Part shown: positions 1-6,743 of the stretch, piece after piece
How positions within the stretch are numbered: the first letter of the stretch is position 1
Layout of the letters: each line of letters opens with the position of its first letter
Origin: an uncultured Clostridia bacterium
Lineage (GTDB): Bacteria; Bacillota; Clostridia; TANB77; CAG-508
Direction: 5' to 3'
Assembly (NCBI GenBank): GCA_934162925.1
Contig: CAKPJR010000055.1
Span: 1 to 7,550, forward strand
DNA: 7,550 nt
Program-made: the position numbers and the translations under genes
The notes under the pieces: generated by a model
What the model was told of the DNA's origin: nothing
The model's input: the letters and a program-made list of their open reading frames with translations, nothing else
The model's database searches: none

Positions 1-412
1 TAGAAAGTGCTGCTGATGTTCCTATCATTGCGCAAACTTCTGGTGAGTTGTCTTGTTCTACTGATAGTACTGTTGCAACTACAACAACGTCATTTCTAAA
101 ATCTTTTGGGAATAAAGGTCTTATTGGTCTATCTATTGCTCTAGATACTAATATTGCCTTATCTGCTGCCTTTCCTTCTCTTCTTGTAAATCCTCCTGGT
201 ATTTTTCCTACTGAATACATTTTCTCTTCGTAATCAACTGATAGCGGGAAGAAATCTATTCCTTCTCTTGGTTCTTTTGAAGCTGTAACATTTACCATTA
301 CAACTGTTTCTCCGTATCTTACTACTACATCTGCATTTGCTAATCCTGCAAATTTTCCTGTTTCTATTGTTAGTGGTCTTCCTGCAAGTTCCATTGAATA
401 TGTTTTAAACAT
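1..412 (-). CDS. pnp: Polyribonucleotide nucleotidyltransferase (PNPase), N-terminal part
   Basis: This is the first 137 codons of PNPase, cut by the left window edge. The enzyme degrades RNA 3' to 5' by phosphorolysis and acts in the cytoplasm in mRNA turnover. The visible part is the first RNase PH-like domain. It opens MFKTYSMELAGRPLTIETGK and contains the family blocks VVRYGETVVMVN, DFFPLSVDYEEKMYSVGKIP, GGFTRREGKAADKAI, SRAIDRPIRPLFPK and VVATVLSVEQDNSPE. The catalytic second RNase PH domain and the KH and S1 domains lie outside the window. The ATG at 410-412 is chosen because AAGGAGG (minus strand, 420-426) sits 7 bases upstream and the protein then starts as PNPases do. It lies 257 bases downstream of rpsO, the usual partner gene, and its leader holds a long hairpin that may be an autoregulatory site. 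Identity is certain; only the N-terminus is seen. Confidence 0.97.
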   Translation of the reverse strand, partial: MFKTYSMELAGRPLTIETGKFAGLANADVVVRYGETVVMVNVTASKEPREGIDFFPLSVDYEEKMYSVGKIPGGFTRREGKAADKAILVSRAIDRPIRPLFPKDFRNDVVVVATVLSVEQDNSPEVCAMIGTSAALS

Positions 413-440
413 AATTCTTCCTCCTTAAAAAATATATTTC

Positions 441-526
441 AAATACAATTTTCTAGAAATAGTAACCTCTATAATATGTTTTTTAAACACATTATACAAG
501 CTACTATATTTCTATTTATTGTATTT
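441..526 (-). promoter_or_regulatory. Long imperfect hairpin in the pnp leader, RNase III-site-like
   Basis: This 86-base inverted repeat ends 28 bases before the pnp start codon. The outer arms are 441-449 with 518-526 (9 bp). After an internal loop, 454-461 pairs with 507-514 (8 bp). 462-464 then pairs with 502-504, leaving a 2-base bulge. The inner arms 471-481 pair with 485-495. The single inner mismatch (A476/C490 on the plus strand) becomes a U-G wobble in minus-strand RNA, so the structure fits the pnp transcript better than its complement. In E. coli a double-stranded pnp leader between rpsO and pnp is cut by RNase III and then used by PNPase to repress itself. A similar role here is inferred from position and shape only. 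AT-rich DNA makes chance stems more likely, but the multi-segment colinear pairing argues against chance. Confidence 0.6.
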
Positions 527-631
527 AATAAACAAACTTATTTGAAGTGTGATATGTGATTTATAAATCCAATGACTTATAAGGTTTTACATACTTTCGT
601 ACTTCTCACCTCGCACCTCTTTTTTTAGCAA

Positions 632-662
632 TTAAGGGCGGAAAGTATCTATCCGCCCTTAA
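632..662 (-). promoter_or_regulatory. GC-rich intergenic hairpin between rpsO and pnp (no clear U-tract)
   Basis: A perfect 11-bp stem (632-642 with 652-662, core AAGGGCGGA/TCCGCCCTT) closes a 9-base loop and begins 7 bases after the rpsO stop codon. In minus-strand RNA the stem is followed by UUGCU and then an A-run, not by a U-tract, so it is a poor intrinsic terminator. It is better read as a 3' stabilising hairpin, a weak attenuator, or an endonuclease processing site between rpsO and pnp. The GC content of the stem stands out sharply from the surrounding DNA. Confidence 0.65.
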
Positions 663-669
663 GTTAAAA

Positions 670-933
670 TTATTTTCTTAAATTTAGTTTTTCAACTATT
701 TCTCTGTATTTAGGTAAATCTTTTTTAGCTAAATAGTTAAGTAAGTTTCTTCTTTTACCTACCATTTGTAAAAGTCCACGTCTTGAATGATTATCTTTTT
801 TATGAACTTTTAAATGTTCTGTTAATTCATTAATTCTTTCTGTTAAAAGAGCTATTTGAACTTCTGATGATCCAGTGTCTTTTTCGTCTCTTTTAAAAGT
901 ATTAATAATTTCTTGTTTTCTTTCCTTTGTCAT
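670..933 (-). CDS. rpsO: 30S ribosomal protein S15
   Basis: This gene encodes ribosomal protein S15, which binds 16S rRNA early in assembly of the small-subunit platform and contributes to an intersubunit bridge. The 87 residues cover the whole family (usually 88-89). The S15 hallmarks are in order: TGSSEVQIALLTERINELTEHL (about 20-41), HKKDNHSRRGLLQMVGKRR (about 44-62) and LLNYLAKKD (about 64-72). The N-terminus is two residues shorter than the common M-A-L-T-K start. The ATG at 931-933 is supported by AGGAGG (942-947) 8 bases upstream. A promoter lies at 1034-1062, and the leader contains a stem-loop that could serve S15 autoregulation. pnp follows downstream, as in most bacteria. Identity is certain. 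Confidence 0.98.
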   Translation of the reverse strand: MTKERKQEIINTFKRDEKDTGSSEVQIALLTERINELTEHLKVHKKDNHSRRGLLQMVGKRRNLLNYLAKKDLPKYREIVEKLNLRK

Positions 934-961
934 TATTTTTTCCTCCTATTTTAATAATATG

Positions 962-1009
962 CCTTAAACTGAACTTAAAAGTCGGATCTTCTTTTAGTTA
1001 AGTATAAGG
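962..1009 (-). promoter_or_regulatory. Stem-loop in the rpsO leader, candidate S15-responsive element
   Basis: In minus-strand RNA, CCUUA (1005-1009) pairs with UAAGG (962-966). The stem continues inward through ACU/AGU, AACU/AGUU and AAAAG/CUUUU segments, interrupted by two single mismatches and one bulged A. It closes a 9-base loop (AAGAUCCGA). The element lies between the predicted start of transcription and the ribosome binding site of rpsO. Known S15 leaders in other bacteria are structurally diverse and are recognised by the S15 protein. I cannot match this one to a named class, so the S15-binding role is inferred from location alone. Confidence 0.5.
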
Positions 1010-1033
1010 TAATTGCTTTTTACAAGCATTACT

Positions 1034-1062
1034 ATTTTACTATATATTTTCTGATTGTGCAA
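1034..1062 (-). promoter_or_regulatory. Predicted sigma-A promoter of rpsO
   Basis: On the minus strand, TTGCAC (1057-1062) and TAAAAT (1034-1039) are separated by exactly 17 bases, a good match to the -35/-10 consensus. Transcription would begin near 1027, giving a leader of about 95 bases before the rpsO start codon. The promoter lies in the gap after the UPF0182 stop codon, so rpsO-pnp can be expressed independently of ftsY. Confidence 0.65.
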
Positions 1063-1081
1063 TAGTTTTTTATGAATTTTC

Positions 1082-3844
1082 TTACATTGCCAATTCATTT
1101 ACCATCTCGTTTTTGCGACTGTTTTCATTTGCTTTTTCTGTTTCTTTTAATTTTTCTTGTTCTGTCATTGTTTCTAATTGTTTTATTAAATCTTGAAGTT
1201 TTGCCATGTCTTTTCCTATCATTTCCCAATTATTACTCATATTTGACTGTTCTAGGTTTTTATTGGCATTTATTATTTGTTCTAGCAATTCTTCTTTGTT
1301 TTCACTAACAAATTCTATATTAATAGCTTCTTGAGACAACAAATTATTTAGTGCTTCTTTTAAGGTATTTCCTATTGCTACTTTATTTCCTGATGCAACT
1401 ATTACCTTTTTCAATAATGGCACTTTTTCTTCATCATTCAACATTACTTGATATATAGGTTCTACATACAGTAGTGTATTATCTATTGGAACTACTATTA
1501 TATTTTTTTCTATTCTAGTTCCAGTTATATTAAGTGTATTTAATTCTTTTGATATTTTTTCATCCTGTTCTACTAAAGTATCTAGTTGTGTTGTTCCAAG
1601 TATTGCATTCTCTGTCTTAAATTTGTACAAGGTTAATTTTTTATTATTGCCTTCACAAGATCCAACTAAATATGATACTATATTTTGCTTTTCTGAAATT
1701 GTGTATGGCACTACTAGTCCTAATATAGAGTTATTGTTATCTACTGTTTTAACTTGTGTATAGTATGGCTCTATATATGTTCCTGCAACTGTGCTAGTTG
1801 TTCTAGTTGTGTTTTCTTTTGAAACATCCCATACATCATCTTGTCTATATAACACTTCTGGTTGTACATTATGATATATTTCTAACATTTGTGCTTGAAT
1901 ATTATATAAATATTTTGAATACATTAAATGTTTTGATATATTTTCTGGTATTTCTTCTTTTTCAAATAAGCTTGGATATATATTCTTATAGCTTGTTATA
2001 ATAGGGTCTGTTGTATCTGTTATATAAAATTTAGTTGTTCCATTATATGGGTCTATTATAACTTTTACAGAGTTTCTTATATAATTTATTTTTTCTTTCA
2101 TTCCCTCATATTCTATTATTGTTTCTTGAGAATATGGGTAATTATTTGAGGTTGTGTATGCATCTAAAACCCATACTAAGTTTCCATCATCTGTTACAAT
2201 CATATATGGATTTTCATCATATTTTAAATATGGCATTATTGTTTTTGCCCTTTTAATTATATTTCTAGAAGTAATTATTTTACTTTCTTTGGTAATACTT
2301 CCAGAGAATGCAATTCCTAATTTTTTCTCTTTTATTCCTAGTATTAGCCTATCTATAAAATTAAGTTTTAGCCCTGCTTCTCCTGTATATGTATTGGTAT
2401 TAGTAGTTGTGCTGTTAATTGGATAATCGTATTCTTCTTTATTTTTTGCATTAATTATTATTGGTTCATTTGTTTCTATTCCAAAATATATTCTTGGTTC
2501 ATTTACTTTTATCTTTTCATTATTATTAAATTCGCTTTGTAGATATAATAGATTTCCGTTTTCATCTACTTCACTTGCAGAATTTGCAATTATTCCATAT
2601 CCATGTGTATATTCAAAAGTTTTATTGTTATATGTTCTTGTATCATTGCTTATTATTTCTCTTGGACTAATATATACTAATGTGTCTTTTCCATCTATAT
2701 TATATGTTCCAACTTTTGTTGTATTATAAGCATAATATCCTGAACTTGTTTTATATGTTTTAAGTTCTTGCTTAACTGTATCTTCATTTAAAATATTTAT
2801 GTTATCAATTACTTCTTGATTATTATCTATATCATTTTTAGTTATTGTTCCACTGTTTTGTATCTCTATTTCATCTATGTTTATGTCATAAGCTTTTTTA
2901 GTAAATGCTATATTATCTTGAATATATGATTTTTCTTTATCTAACTCATTTTTATTTATATAAACCAAATCAAATACTAGAATAACTAAAAATAGTGCAA
3001 TTAAATAAATTGGTATAGTGCTTAGCCATCCAATAACTTTTTTAAAGTTTTCCTTTTTGAAATTTCTAATTGCCATAATTGCACAAACAGAAATTATTAC
3101 TGCAAATATTCTATATCCCCAAACCTTAATTGTAACGTCTATTAGTCCTGCTCCATATAAGCTTATTCCATTAGATAAATTCAAAAATTTTCCGCATACT
3201 ACATCTTGTACTTTAACAATCGTAATTGCTGAAACTGCCAATATTATTAATACTATATTAGTGATTATTTGTTTTACAAATGTGTTCTTCTTTAAAGTTG
3301 CTGGGTCTATTCCCTTTTCAAAATATTTGTTAAATGAAATTATATAATAAGCAGCTATATATATAGTATACAAAACCATTAGTCCTATAAAATAAATTAT
3401 TAATGCTTCTATAAAAGGTTTTTGAAACATATAGTATCCTATATCAACATTAAATACAGGATCATTTACTCCAAAATATGCTCCTTTTAATGCTAGCATT
3501 GTCTTTTCTATTAACATATTAGAAGTTATCATACTTACTATTATGCTTAATATCAAGCTTATTGATTTATTTGGAAGTTTTGGCATTTCTTTTTTTTCTT
3601 CTTCGAAGAACTTCTTTAAACCTCTTTTTATAAATCTTGTTGTTATATAAGTTGCAATGTACAACACTGCAAAGTTAACTACTATAACACTTACTTTGTA
3701 TTTTAAATTTTGTTTAAATACTTCTACATATTGCTCTCCTATTTCTAGTGTTTGCAAATATTCTCCTCTTACGTTAACTGCTACATATACTGCAAAAAGT
3801 ATTAAAAATGCTATTACTAGTACTACTCTTTTTTTGTTTTTCAT
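1082..3844 (-). CDS. UPF0182 family integral membrane protein (COG1615)
   Basis: This is a 920-residue UPF0182 protein of unknown function, full length for the family. Seven hydrophobic segments fill the N-terminal third (about 6-25, 50-70, 95-112, 144-170, 192-212, 243-260 and 271-295). A large, probably extracytoplasmic domain follows (about 296-890), then a charged helical tail. Family signatures are visible: YFGVNDPVFNVDIGYYMF (about 123-140), YTHGYG, RIYFGIETNEP with EYDYP, a match to the family block PYLKYDENPY, WVLDAYTTSNNYPYS, NYIRNSVKVIIDPYNGT, QPEVLYRQDDVWDV and LLYVEPIYQVM. The ATG at 3842-3844 has AAGGAGG 7-13 bases upstream, just past the ftsY stop codon. The gap to ftsY is 17 bases, so the two are almost certainly one operon. 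No terminator is seen after the stop. The family assignment is firm; the function is unknown. Confidence 0.93.
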   Translation of the reverse strand: MKNKKRVVLVIAFLILFAVYVAVNVRGEYLQTLEIGEQYVEVFKQNLKYKVSVIVVNFAVLYIATYITTRFIKRGLKKFFEEEKKEMPKLPNKSISLILSIIVSMITSNMLIEKTMLALKGAYFGVNDPVFNVDIGYYMFQKPFIEALIIYFIGLMVLYTIYIAAYYIISFNKYFEKGIDPATLKKNTFVKQIITNIVLIILAVSAITIVKVQDVVCGKFLNLSNGISLYGAGLIDVTIKVWGYRIFAVIISVCAIMAIRNFKKENFKKVIGWLSTIPIYLIALFLVILVFDLVYINKNELDKEKSYIQDNIAFTKKAYDINIDEIEIQNSGTITKNDIDNNQEVIDNINILNEDTVKQELKTYKTSSGYYAYNTTKVGTYNIDGKDTLVYISPREIISNDTRTYNNKTFEYTHGYGIIANSASEVDENGNLLYLQSEFNNNEKIKVNEPRIYFGIETNEPIIINAKNKEEYDYPINSTTTNTNTYTGEAGLKLNFIDRLILGIKEKKLGIAFSGSITKESKIITSRNIIKRAKTIMPYLKYDENPYMIVTDDGNLVWVLDAYTTSNNYPYSQETIIEYEGMKEKINYIRNSVKVIIDPYNGTTKFYITDTTDPIITSYKNIYPSLFEKEEIPENISKHLMYSKYLYNIQAQMLEIYHNVQPEVLYRQDDVWDVSKENTTRTTSTVAGTYIEPYYTQVKTVDNNNSILGLVVPYTISEKQNIVSYLVGSCEGNNKKLTLYKFKTENAILGTTQLDTLVEQDEKISKELNTLNITGTRIEKNIIVVPIDNTLLYVEPIYQVMLNDEEKVPLLKKVIVASGNKVAIGNTLKEALNNLLSQEAINIEFVSENKEELLEQIINANKNLEQSNMSNNWEMIGKDMAKLQDLIKQLETMTEQEKLKETEKANENSRKNEMVNELAM

Positions 3845-3861
3845 AATTTGCCTCCTTAATT

Positions 3862-4767
3862 CTATATTATTGCATTTACAAAATCTTCTGAGTTAAAGAT
3901 TTCCATATCGTCTATTTGTTCTCCTACTCCAATAAATTTTACTGGAATTTTATTCTCTTGTACTATGCCTATTACCACTCCACCTTTTGCTGTTCCATCT
4001 AGTTTTGTAAGAACTAGTCCTGTTATATCTACTGTTTCTTTAAAAGCTTTTACTTGAGATATTGCATTTTGTCCTGTTGTTGCATCTAAGACTAATAAAA
4101 CTTCTTTTTTTGCATCTGGCAATTCTTTATCTATTACTTTTTTTATTTTTATTAGCTCGTCCATTAAATATTTTTTATTATGAAGTCTTCCAGCTGTATC
4201 ACAAATCAAAACATCGCCATTTTCTTTTTTTAATTCTTGTATTGCTTCAAAAACAACAGAGGCAGGATCTGTTCCCTCATCTCGTTTTACTATTTTTGAA
4301 TTGCTTCTTTTTGCCCATATTTCCACTTGTTCAACTGCTGCTGCTCTAAATGTATCTGCAGCTGCAATTATTACTTCTTTTCCTTCTTTTTTTATTCTGT
4401 TAGCAATCTTTCCTATAGATGTTGTTTTGCCTACGCCATTTACTCCTACCACTAAAATAACTGTAGGCTTTTTAGATAAATCCAATCCATTTTCTTGTTC
4501 ATCTAATATGTTTTTTATTTCTTCCTTTAATGCTTGTTTTACATCGTTTTCATCTGATAGTTTCTCTTTTTTTACTCTGTCCCTTAGATTACTTATTATT
4601 TTAGTTGATGTTTCTACTCCTATATCAGACATTATTAGAATTTCTTCTAATTCCTCTAATAAATCTTCATCTACCTTTCTAAAATTGCTGAAAACATCAT
4701 TCATTTTGTCACTTAAAGATGATTTTGTCTTTCCTAAACCAATTTTTAATTTATCAAAAAATCCCAT
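3862..4767 (-). CDS. ftsY: Signal recognition particle receptor FtsY
   Basis: FtsY is the SRP receptor GTPase. With Ffh/4.5S RNA it docks ribosomes making membrane proteins onto the SecYEG translocon. The 301 residues hold the N-terminal helical N domain (about 1-90) and the G domain. Visible motifs are GVNGVGKTT (G1, 108-116), DTFRAAA (138-144, SRP-specific insertion region), DTAGR (G3, 190-194), TKLDG (G4, 254-258) with GTAKGG, and GVGEQIDDM (G5, 280-288). The long acidic A domain of E. coli FtsY is absent, as in many Gram-positive proteins. The short MGFFDKLK start probably forms the membrane-binding amphipathic helix. The ATG at 4765-4767 follows an AGAGGT Shine-Dalgarno. A promoter at 4804-4832 drives it, and the UPF0182 gene follows. 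The usual neighbours (smc, ffh, ylxM) are not here. Identity is certain. Confidence 0.97.
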   Translation of the reverse strand: MGFFDKLKIGLGKTKSSLSDKMNDVFSNFRKVDEDLLEELEEILIMSDIGVETSTKIISNLRDRVKKEKLSDENDVKQALKEEIKNILDEQENGLDLSKKPTVILVVGVNGVGKTTSIGKIANRIKKEGKEVIIAAADTFRAAAVEQVEIWAKRSNSKIVKRDEGTDPASVVFEAIQELKKENGDVLICDTAGRLHNKKYLMDELIKIKKVIDKELPDAKKEVLLVLDATTGQNAISQVKAFKETVDITGLVLTKLDGTAKGGVVIGIVQENKIPVKFIGVGEQIDDMEIFNSEDFVNAII

Positions 4768-4803
4768 ATTATACCTCTTTTGTTAATATTTTATACACAC
4801 GGT

Positions 4804-4832
4804 ATTATAACATACTTTTATAATCTTTGCAA
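4804..4832 (-). promoter_or_regulatory. Predicted sigma-A promoter of the ftsY-UPF0182 operon
   Basis: On the minus strand, TTGCAA (4827-4832) and a perfect TATAAT (4804-4809) are separated by 17 bases. The -35 box and most of the spacer lie inside the last codons of the upstream dipeptidase gene, whose stop codon is at 4818-4820. Transcription should start near 4797, about 30 bases before the ftsY start codon. Confidence 0.75.
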
Positions 4833-5765
4833 AATTTTCATTTCAAAATTTTTATATAGTATGTTATTTATTATTTCTTTTGTATAACCATTTTCTTTTA
4901 AACTCTTTTCTATTTTCTCTTTCACTTCTTCTTGCTTAAACACATTCATTGTTTTGTATTTTTCCTGTTCTATTTTATAATATTCCATATTATCTGTAGA
5001 CACGCATATATTTTCGGTTCCTTCTAATAAGTCTCTTACATAGTTTATATGTTTTATATATTCATCGCAATAATTAGATATGTTGCTTTTTAATGTACAA
5101 AATTGTTTTATTCCAACAATTCCTATAACTCCTCCTAATTTTACTATTTCTTTTATTTGATTATCTGTTAAATTTCTAGGTACATTACATATTTTTCTTG
5201 AATTTGAATGTGAAGCAAAAACTATTGGATCAAAGCCTTCATTTTTTAATTTTTGGCATTTTTCTATTATTCCATAAAAAGTTTTTGTGTTTGCATGTGA
5301 TAAATCTATTGCAATATTTTTTTGAACAAGTTTTTCTATTAATTGTTTGCCTAGTTTAGTTAATCCTTGCTTTTTATCTTCTCTTGCCCCTCCACCAAAT
5401 TTGTTATTATTATTCCATACTATATTGGTACTTCTTACACCTAATTCATATAGTATATCTATATCTTCAATTTTTTCTAAGTAATCTAACCCTTCTATTC
5501 CAATTATGTATTTTATTTTTTTAGGTATTAGTTCATACTCTTTGATTAAATTATTAACTTCTTTCAAATTTTCAATTATATTTATTTCATTTGGATTTAT
5601 ATTAAGTTCATCTTTCATCTCATTTGGAGACATGTAAAATAAATTAAAAATTCCACCTATAATATTTTTTTCGTTATATATCTTATTAAAATTATTTTTT
5701 AATTCTGCCGCATTATCTTTATTAATATACACTTGTGTTAGCAAATCGTAATGTAAATCAAACAT
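4818..5765 (-). CDS. Membrane dipeptidase family (peptidase M19) protein
   Basis: This 315-residue protein belongs to the M19 (renal dipeptidase-like) family of TIM-barrel zinc peptidases, which hydrolyse dipeptides, often with broad or D-residue tolerance. The predicted binuclear metal ligands are all visible: H5 and D7 in FDLHYD, E91 in GIEG, H157 in IDLSH and H186 in ASHSN. NVPRNL supplies the substrate-binding arginine (R197), and D258 in STDNM replaces the usual GSDFDG segment. LTKLGKQLIEKL and GGVIGI are further family blocks. The protein starts directly at the metal motif, so it has no signal peptide and is probably cytoplasmic. The ATG (5763-5765) has a GGTGAT Shine-Dalgarno. Its 3' end overlaps the ftsY promoter. 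The family is clear; activity and substrate are inferred. Confidence 0.9.
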   Translation of the reverse strand: MFDLHYDLLTQVYINKDNAAELKNNFNKIYNEKNIIGGIFNLFYMSPNEMKDELNINPNEINIIENLKEVNNLIKEYELIPKKIKYIIGIEGLDYLEKIEDIDILYELGVRSTNIVWNNNNKFGGGAREDKKQGLTKLGKQLIEKLVQKNIAIDLSHANTKTFYGIIEKCQKLKNEGFDPIVFASHSNSRKICNVPRNLTDNQIKEIVKLGGVIGIVGIKQFCTLKSNISNYCDEYIKHINYVRDLLEGTENICVSTDNMEYYKIEQEKYKTMNVFKQEEVKEKIEKSLKENGYTKEIINNILYKNFEMKILQRL

Positions 5766-5805
5766 AATATCACCATAATAAATCTATTTATTAATTTAAT
5801 AAAAT

Positions 5806-5834
5806 ATTCTATATACTTTTAGTTATGTATTAAA
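5806..5834 (-). promoter_or_regulatory. Weak candidate promoter of the M19 gene
   Basis: On the minus strand, TTTAAT (5829-5834) and TAGAAT (5806-5811) are 17 bases apart. Each box departs from consensus at two or fewer strongly conserved positions, but the region is so AT-rich that chance matches are expected. A promoter is needed somewhere here because a terminator closes the prepilin gene upstream. Confidence 0.35.
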
Positions 5835-5846
5835 TTTTCTTATTTA

Positions 5847-5880
5847 AGAGCAAAGCAACTTAAGAGTCCCTCTTTGTTCT
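5847..5880. other. Inverted repeat upstream of the M19 gene
   Basis: AGAGCAAAG (5847-5855) and CTTTGTTCT (5872-5880) form a 9-bp stem around a 16-base loop, with one G-U pair on the plus strand (A-C mismatch on the minus). On the minus strand the loop side can also fold as AGAG-GGA-CTCT. Neither strand has a U-tract after it. It could be a protein-binding site, a structured leader if transcription starts further upstream than predicted, or a relic of the neighbouring repeat. Confidence 0.35.
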
Positions 5881-5931
5881 ATTCGATTTTAGTTTACGAG
5901 TGAAATGATAGATTTCCTAGTATATAAAAAA
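5881..5931. repeat. Direct repeat copy 1, downstream of the prepilin gene
   Basis: This 51-base stretch recurs upstream of the same gene in two pieces. 5881-5908 matches 6820-6848 at 25 of 29 aligned columns, with an identical 11-base core (GAGTGAAATGA). 5903-5931 matches 6896-6924 at 25 of 29. Both alignments were made by eye. In this copy the two halves are contiguous. The right end runs into the prepilin terminator. Confidence 0.6.
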
Positions 5932-5961
5932 CAGTATAGTTCTTCTCCTATACTGTTTTCT
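5926..5961 (-). terminator. Intrinsic terminator of the prepilin-like gene
   Basis: A 12-bp stem (5928-5939 with 5948-5959, AAAACAGTATAG/CTATACTGTTTT) encloses an 8-base loop. In minus-strand RNA the 3' arm runs into a U-rich tract (UUUUUUAUAUA). It starts about 22 bases after the prepilin stop codon and separates that gene from the M19 gene. Confidence 0.85.
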
Positions 5962-5981
5962 AAAAAGGTCTATTTCTTTAT

Positions 5982-6686
5982 TTAGAAATCATATGCTGAT
6001 AAATCTATATTATATGCTCGGTGTCCTAGTTCGTCCCTTATATCTATGCTGTTACTAATGCCGCTGCTATCGCTAACCACATCAAGTCTATAAAGTATAT
6101 TGTTATCGTCGCTAATAGCAGTAAATACTTCTCCATTTTCATCCATAAAAAATTTGCTAAAATCTTTTATTTTATCCCCTATAGAATATCCATCATATGC
6201 TGGAAGTGTTGTTATATCGACATCTTCTTTATAAGTTCCCGCTTGTTCTTTTTGTCCACTCATATATAAATAAACAGTATTGTCTTTTAATACAACATAA
6301 CCTGAATCTGCATCACCATATATATATTTTATATTGCTTTGACCATTTTTTGTTATTGTTCCGTCTTGTGATACTGTGTATTCATTCCCTTTTGGGCTTG
6401 TATATGTTCCGTTTGTTCCTGTCCATTCACTAGTTGGTAAATTGTTATCTAGTTTTGTAAAGTTTACTTTTGCATCGTCTCCCATTGATGCTACCACTGC
6501 TGATAATAGTTGCTCTTTTTCAGCTTCTACCATAGTATTTGTTGCTGCATTTTGTGCAGTTGTGAATAGACCTCCATTTAAGGCTACACTTATTGTTACT
6601 CCTACTAATATTAGCATTACTATTATTGTTATTATTAGGGCAATTAACGTGATACCGTTAGATTTTTTGTTTTTTAATTTTTCCAT
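5982..6686 (-). CDS. Prepilin-like protein with type IV pilin / pseudopilin N-terminus
   Basis: The 234-residue product has a class III signal: a short basic leader (MEKLKNKKSNG) followed by ITLIALIITIIVMLILVGV, the hydrophobic helix of type IV pilins and pseudopilins. A prepilin peptidase would cut after G11 and leave a 223-residue mature protein. The usual glutamate at mature position 5 is alanine here, a form often seen in clostridial proteins of this kind. An Ala/Glu-rich helix continues to about residue 68, followed by a Gly/Asp/Thr/Tyr-rich, probably beta-rich globular part with no cysteines. It has its own promoter and terminator and no pilus assembly genes beside it, so it is an orphan, and whether it is a pilin, minor pilin or pseudopilin is open. 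The Shine-Dalgarno AAGGAG (6700-6705) is 13 bases from the ATG, longer than usual. Confidence 0.85.
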   Translation of the reverse strand: MEKLKNKKSNGITLIALIITIIVMLILVGVTISVALNGGLFTTAQNAATNTMVEAEKEQLLSAVVASMGDDAKVNFTKLDNNLPTSEWTGTNGTYTSPKGNEYTVSQDGTITKNGQSNIKYIYGDADSGYVVLKDNTVYLYMSGQKEQAGTYKEDVDITTLPAYDGYSIGDKIKDFSKFFMDENGEVFTAISDDNNILYRLDVVSDSSGISNSIDIRDELGHRAYNIDLSAYDF

Positions 6687-6743
6687 TTGTTTTTTTTCTC
6701 TCCTTCTTTTGTATTTTTTACTTTTTTATATTTCTTTATGTAT

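Noticed and set aside
48..233. Plus-strand open frame inside the pnp region
   Set aside because: It lies antisense to clearly conserved PNPase codons and has no plausible ribosome binding site or recognisable product.
491..496. Perfect TATAAT on the minus strand upstream of pnp
   Set aside because: No acceptable -35 box lies 16-18 bases upstream, it is not a proper extended -10, and it sits inside the paired arm of the leader hairpin. A pnp promoter here is not supported.
1009..1032. Small dyad (GTAAT-GCTT with AAGC-ATTAC) in front of rpsO
   Set aside because: It overlaps the predicted transcription start, so it would only be partly transcribed. In such AT-rich DNA it may be chance.
1063..1081. 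Terminator after the UPF0182 gene
   Set aside because: The few bases after the stop codon contain no stem, so I do not call one. Readthrough into rpsO remains possible.
4301..4786. 161-codon plus-strand open frame opposite ftsY
   Set aside because: Its Ser/Phe/Leu-rich translation is the expected shadow of AT-rich FtsY codons. The opposite strand encodes every FtsY GTPase motif.
5820..5981. T-box or other riboswitch upstream of the M19 gene
   Set aside because: The AGAGGGACTCT element is a small hairpin only. No T-box AGGGUGGNACCGCG-like motif or other riboswitch core is present.
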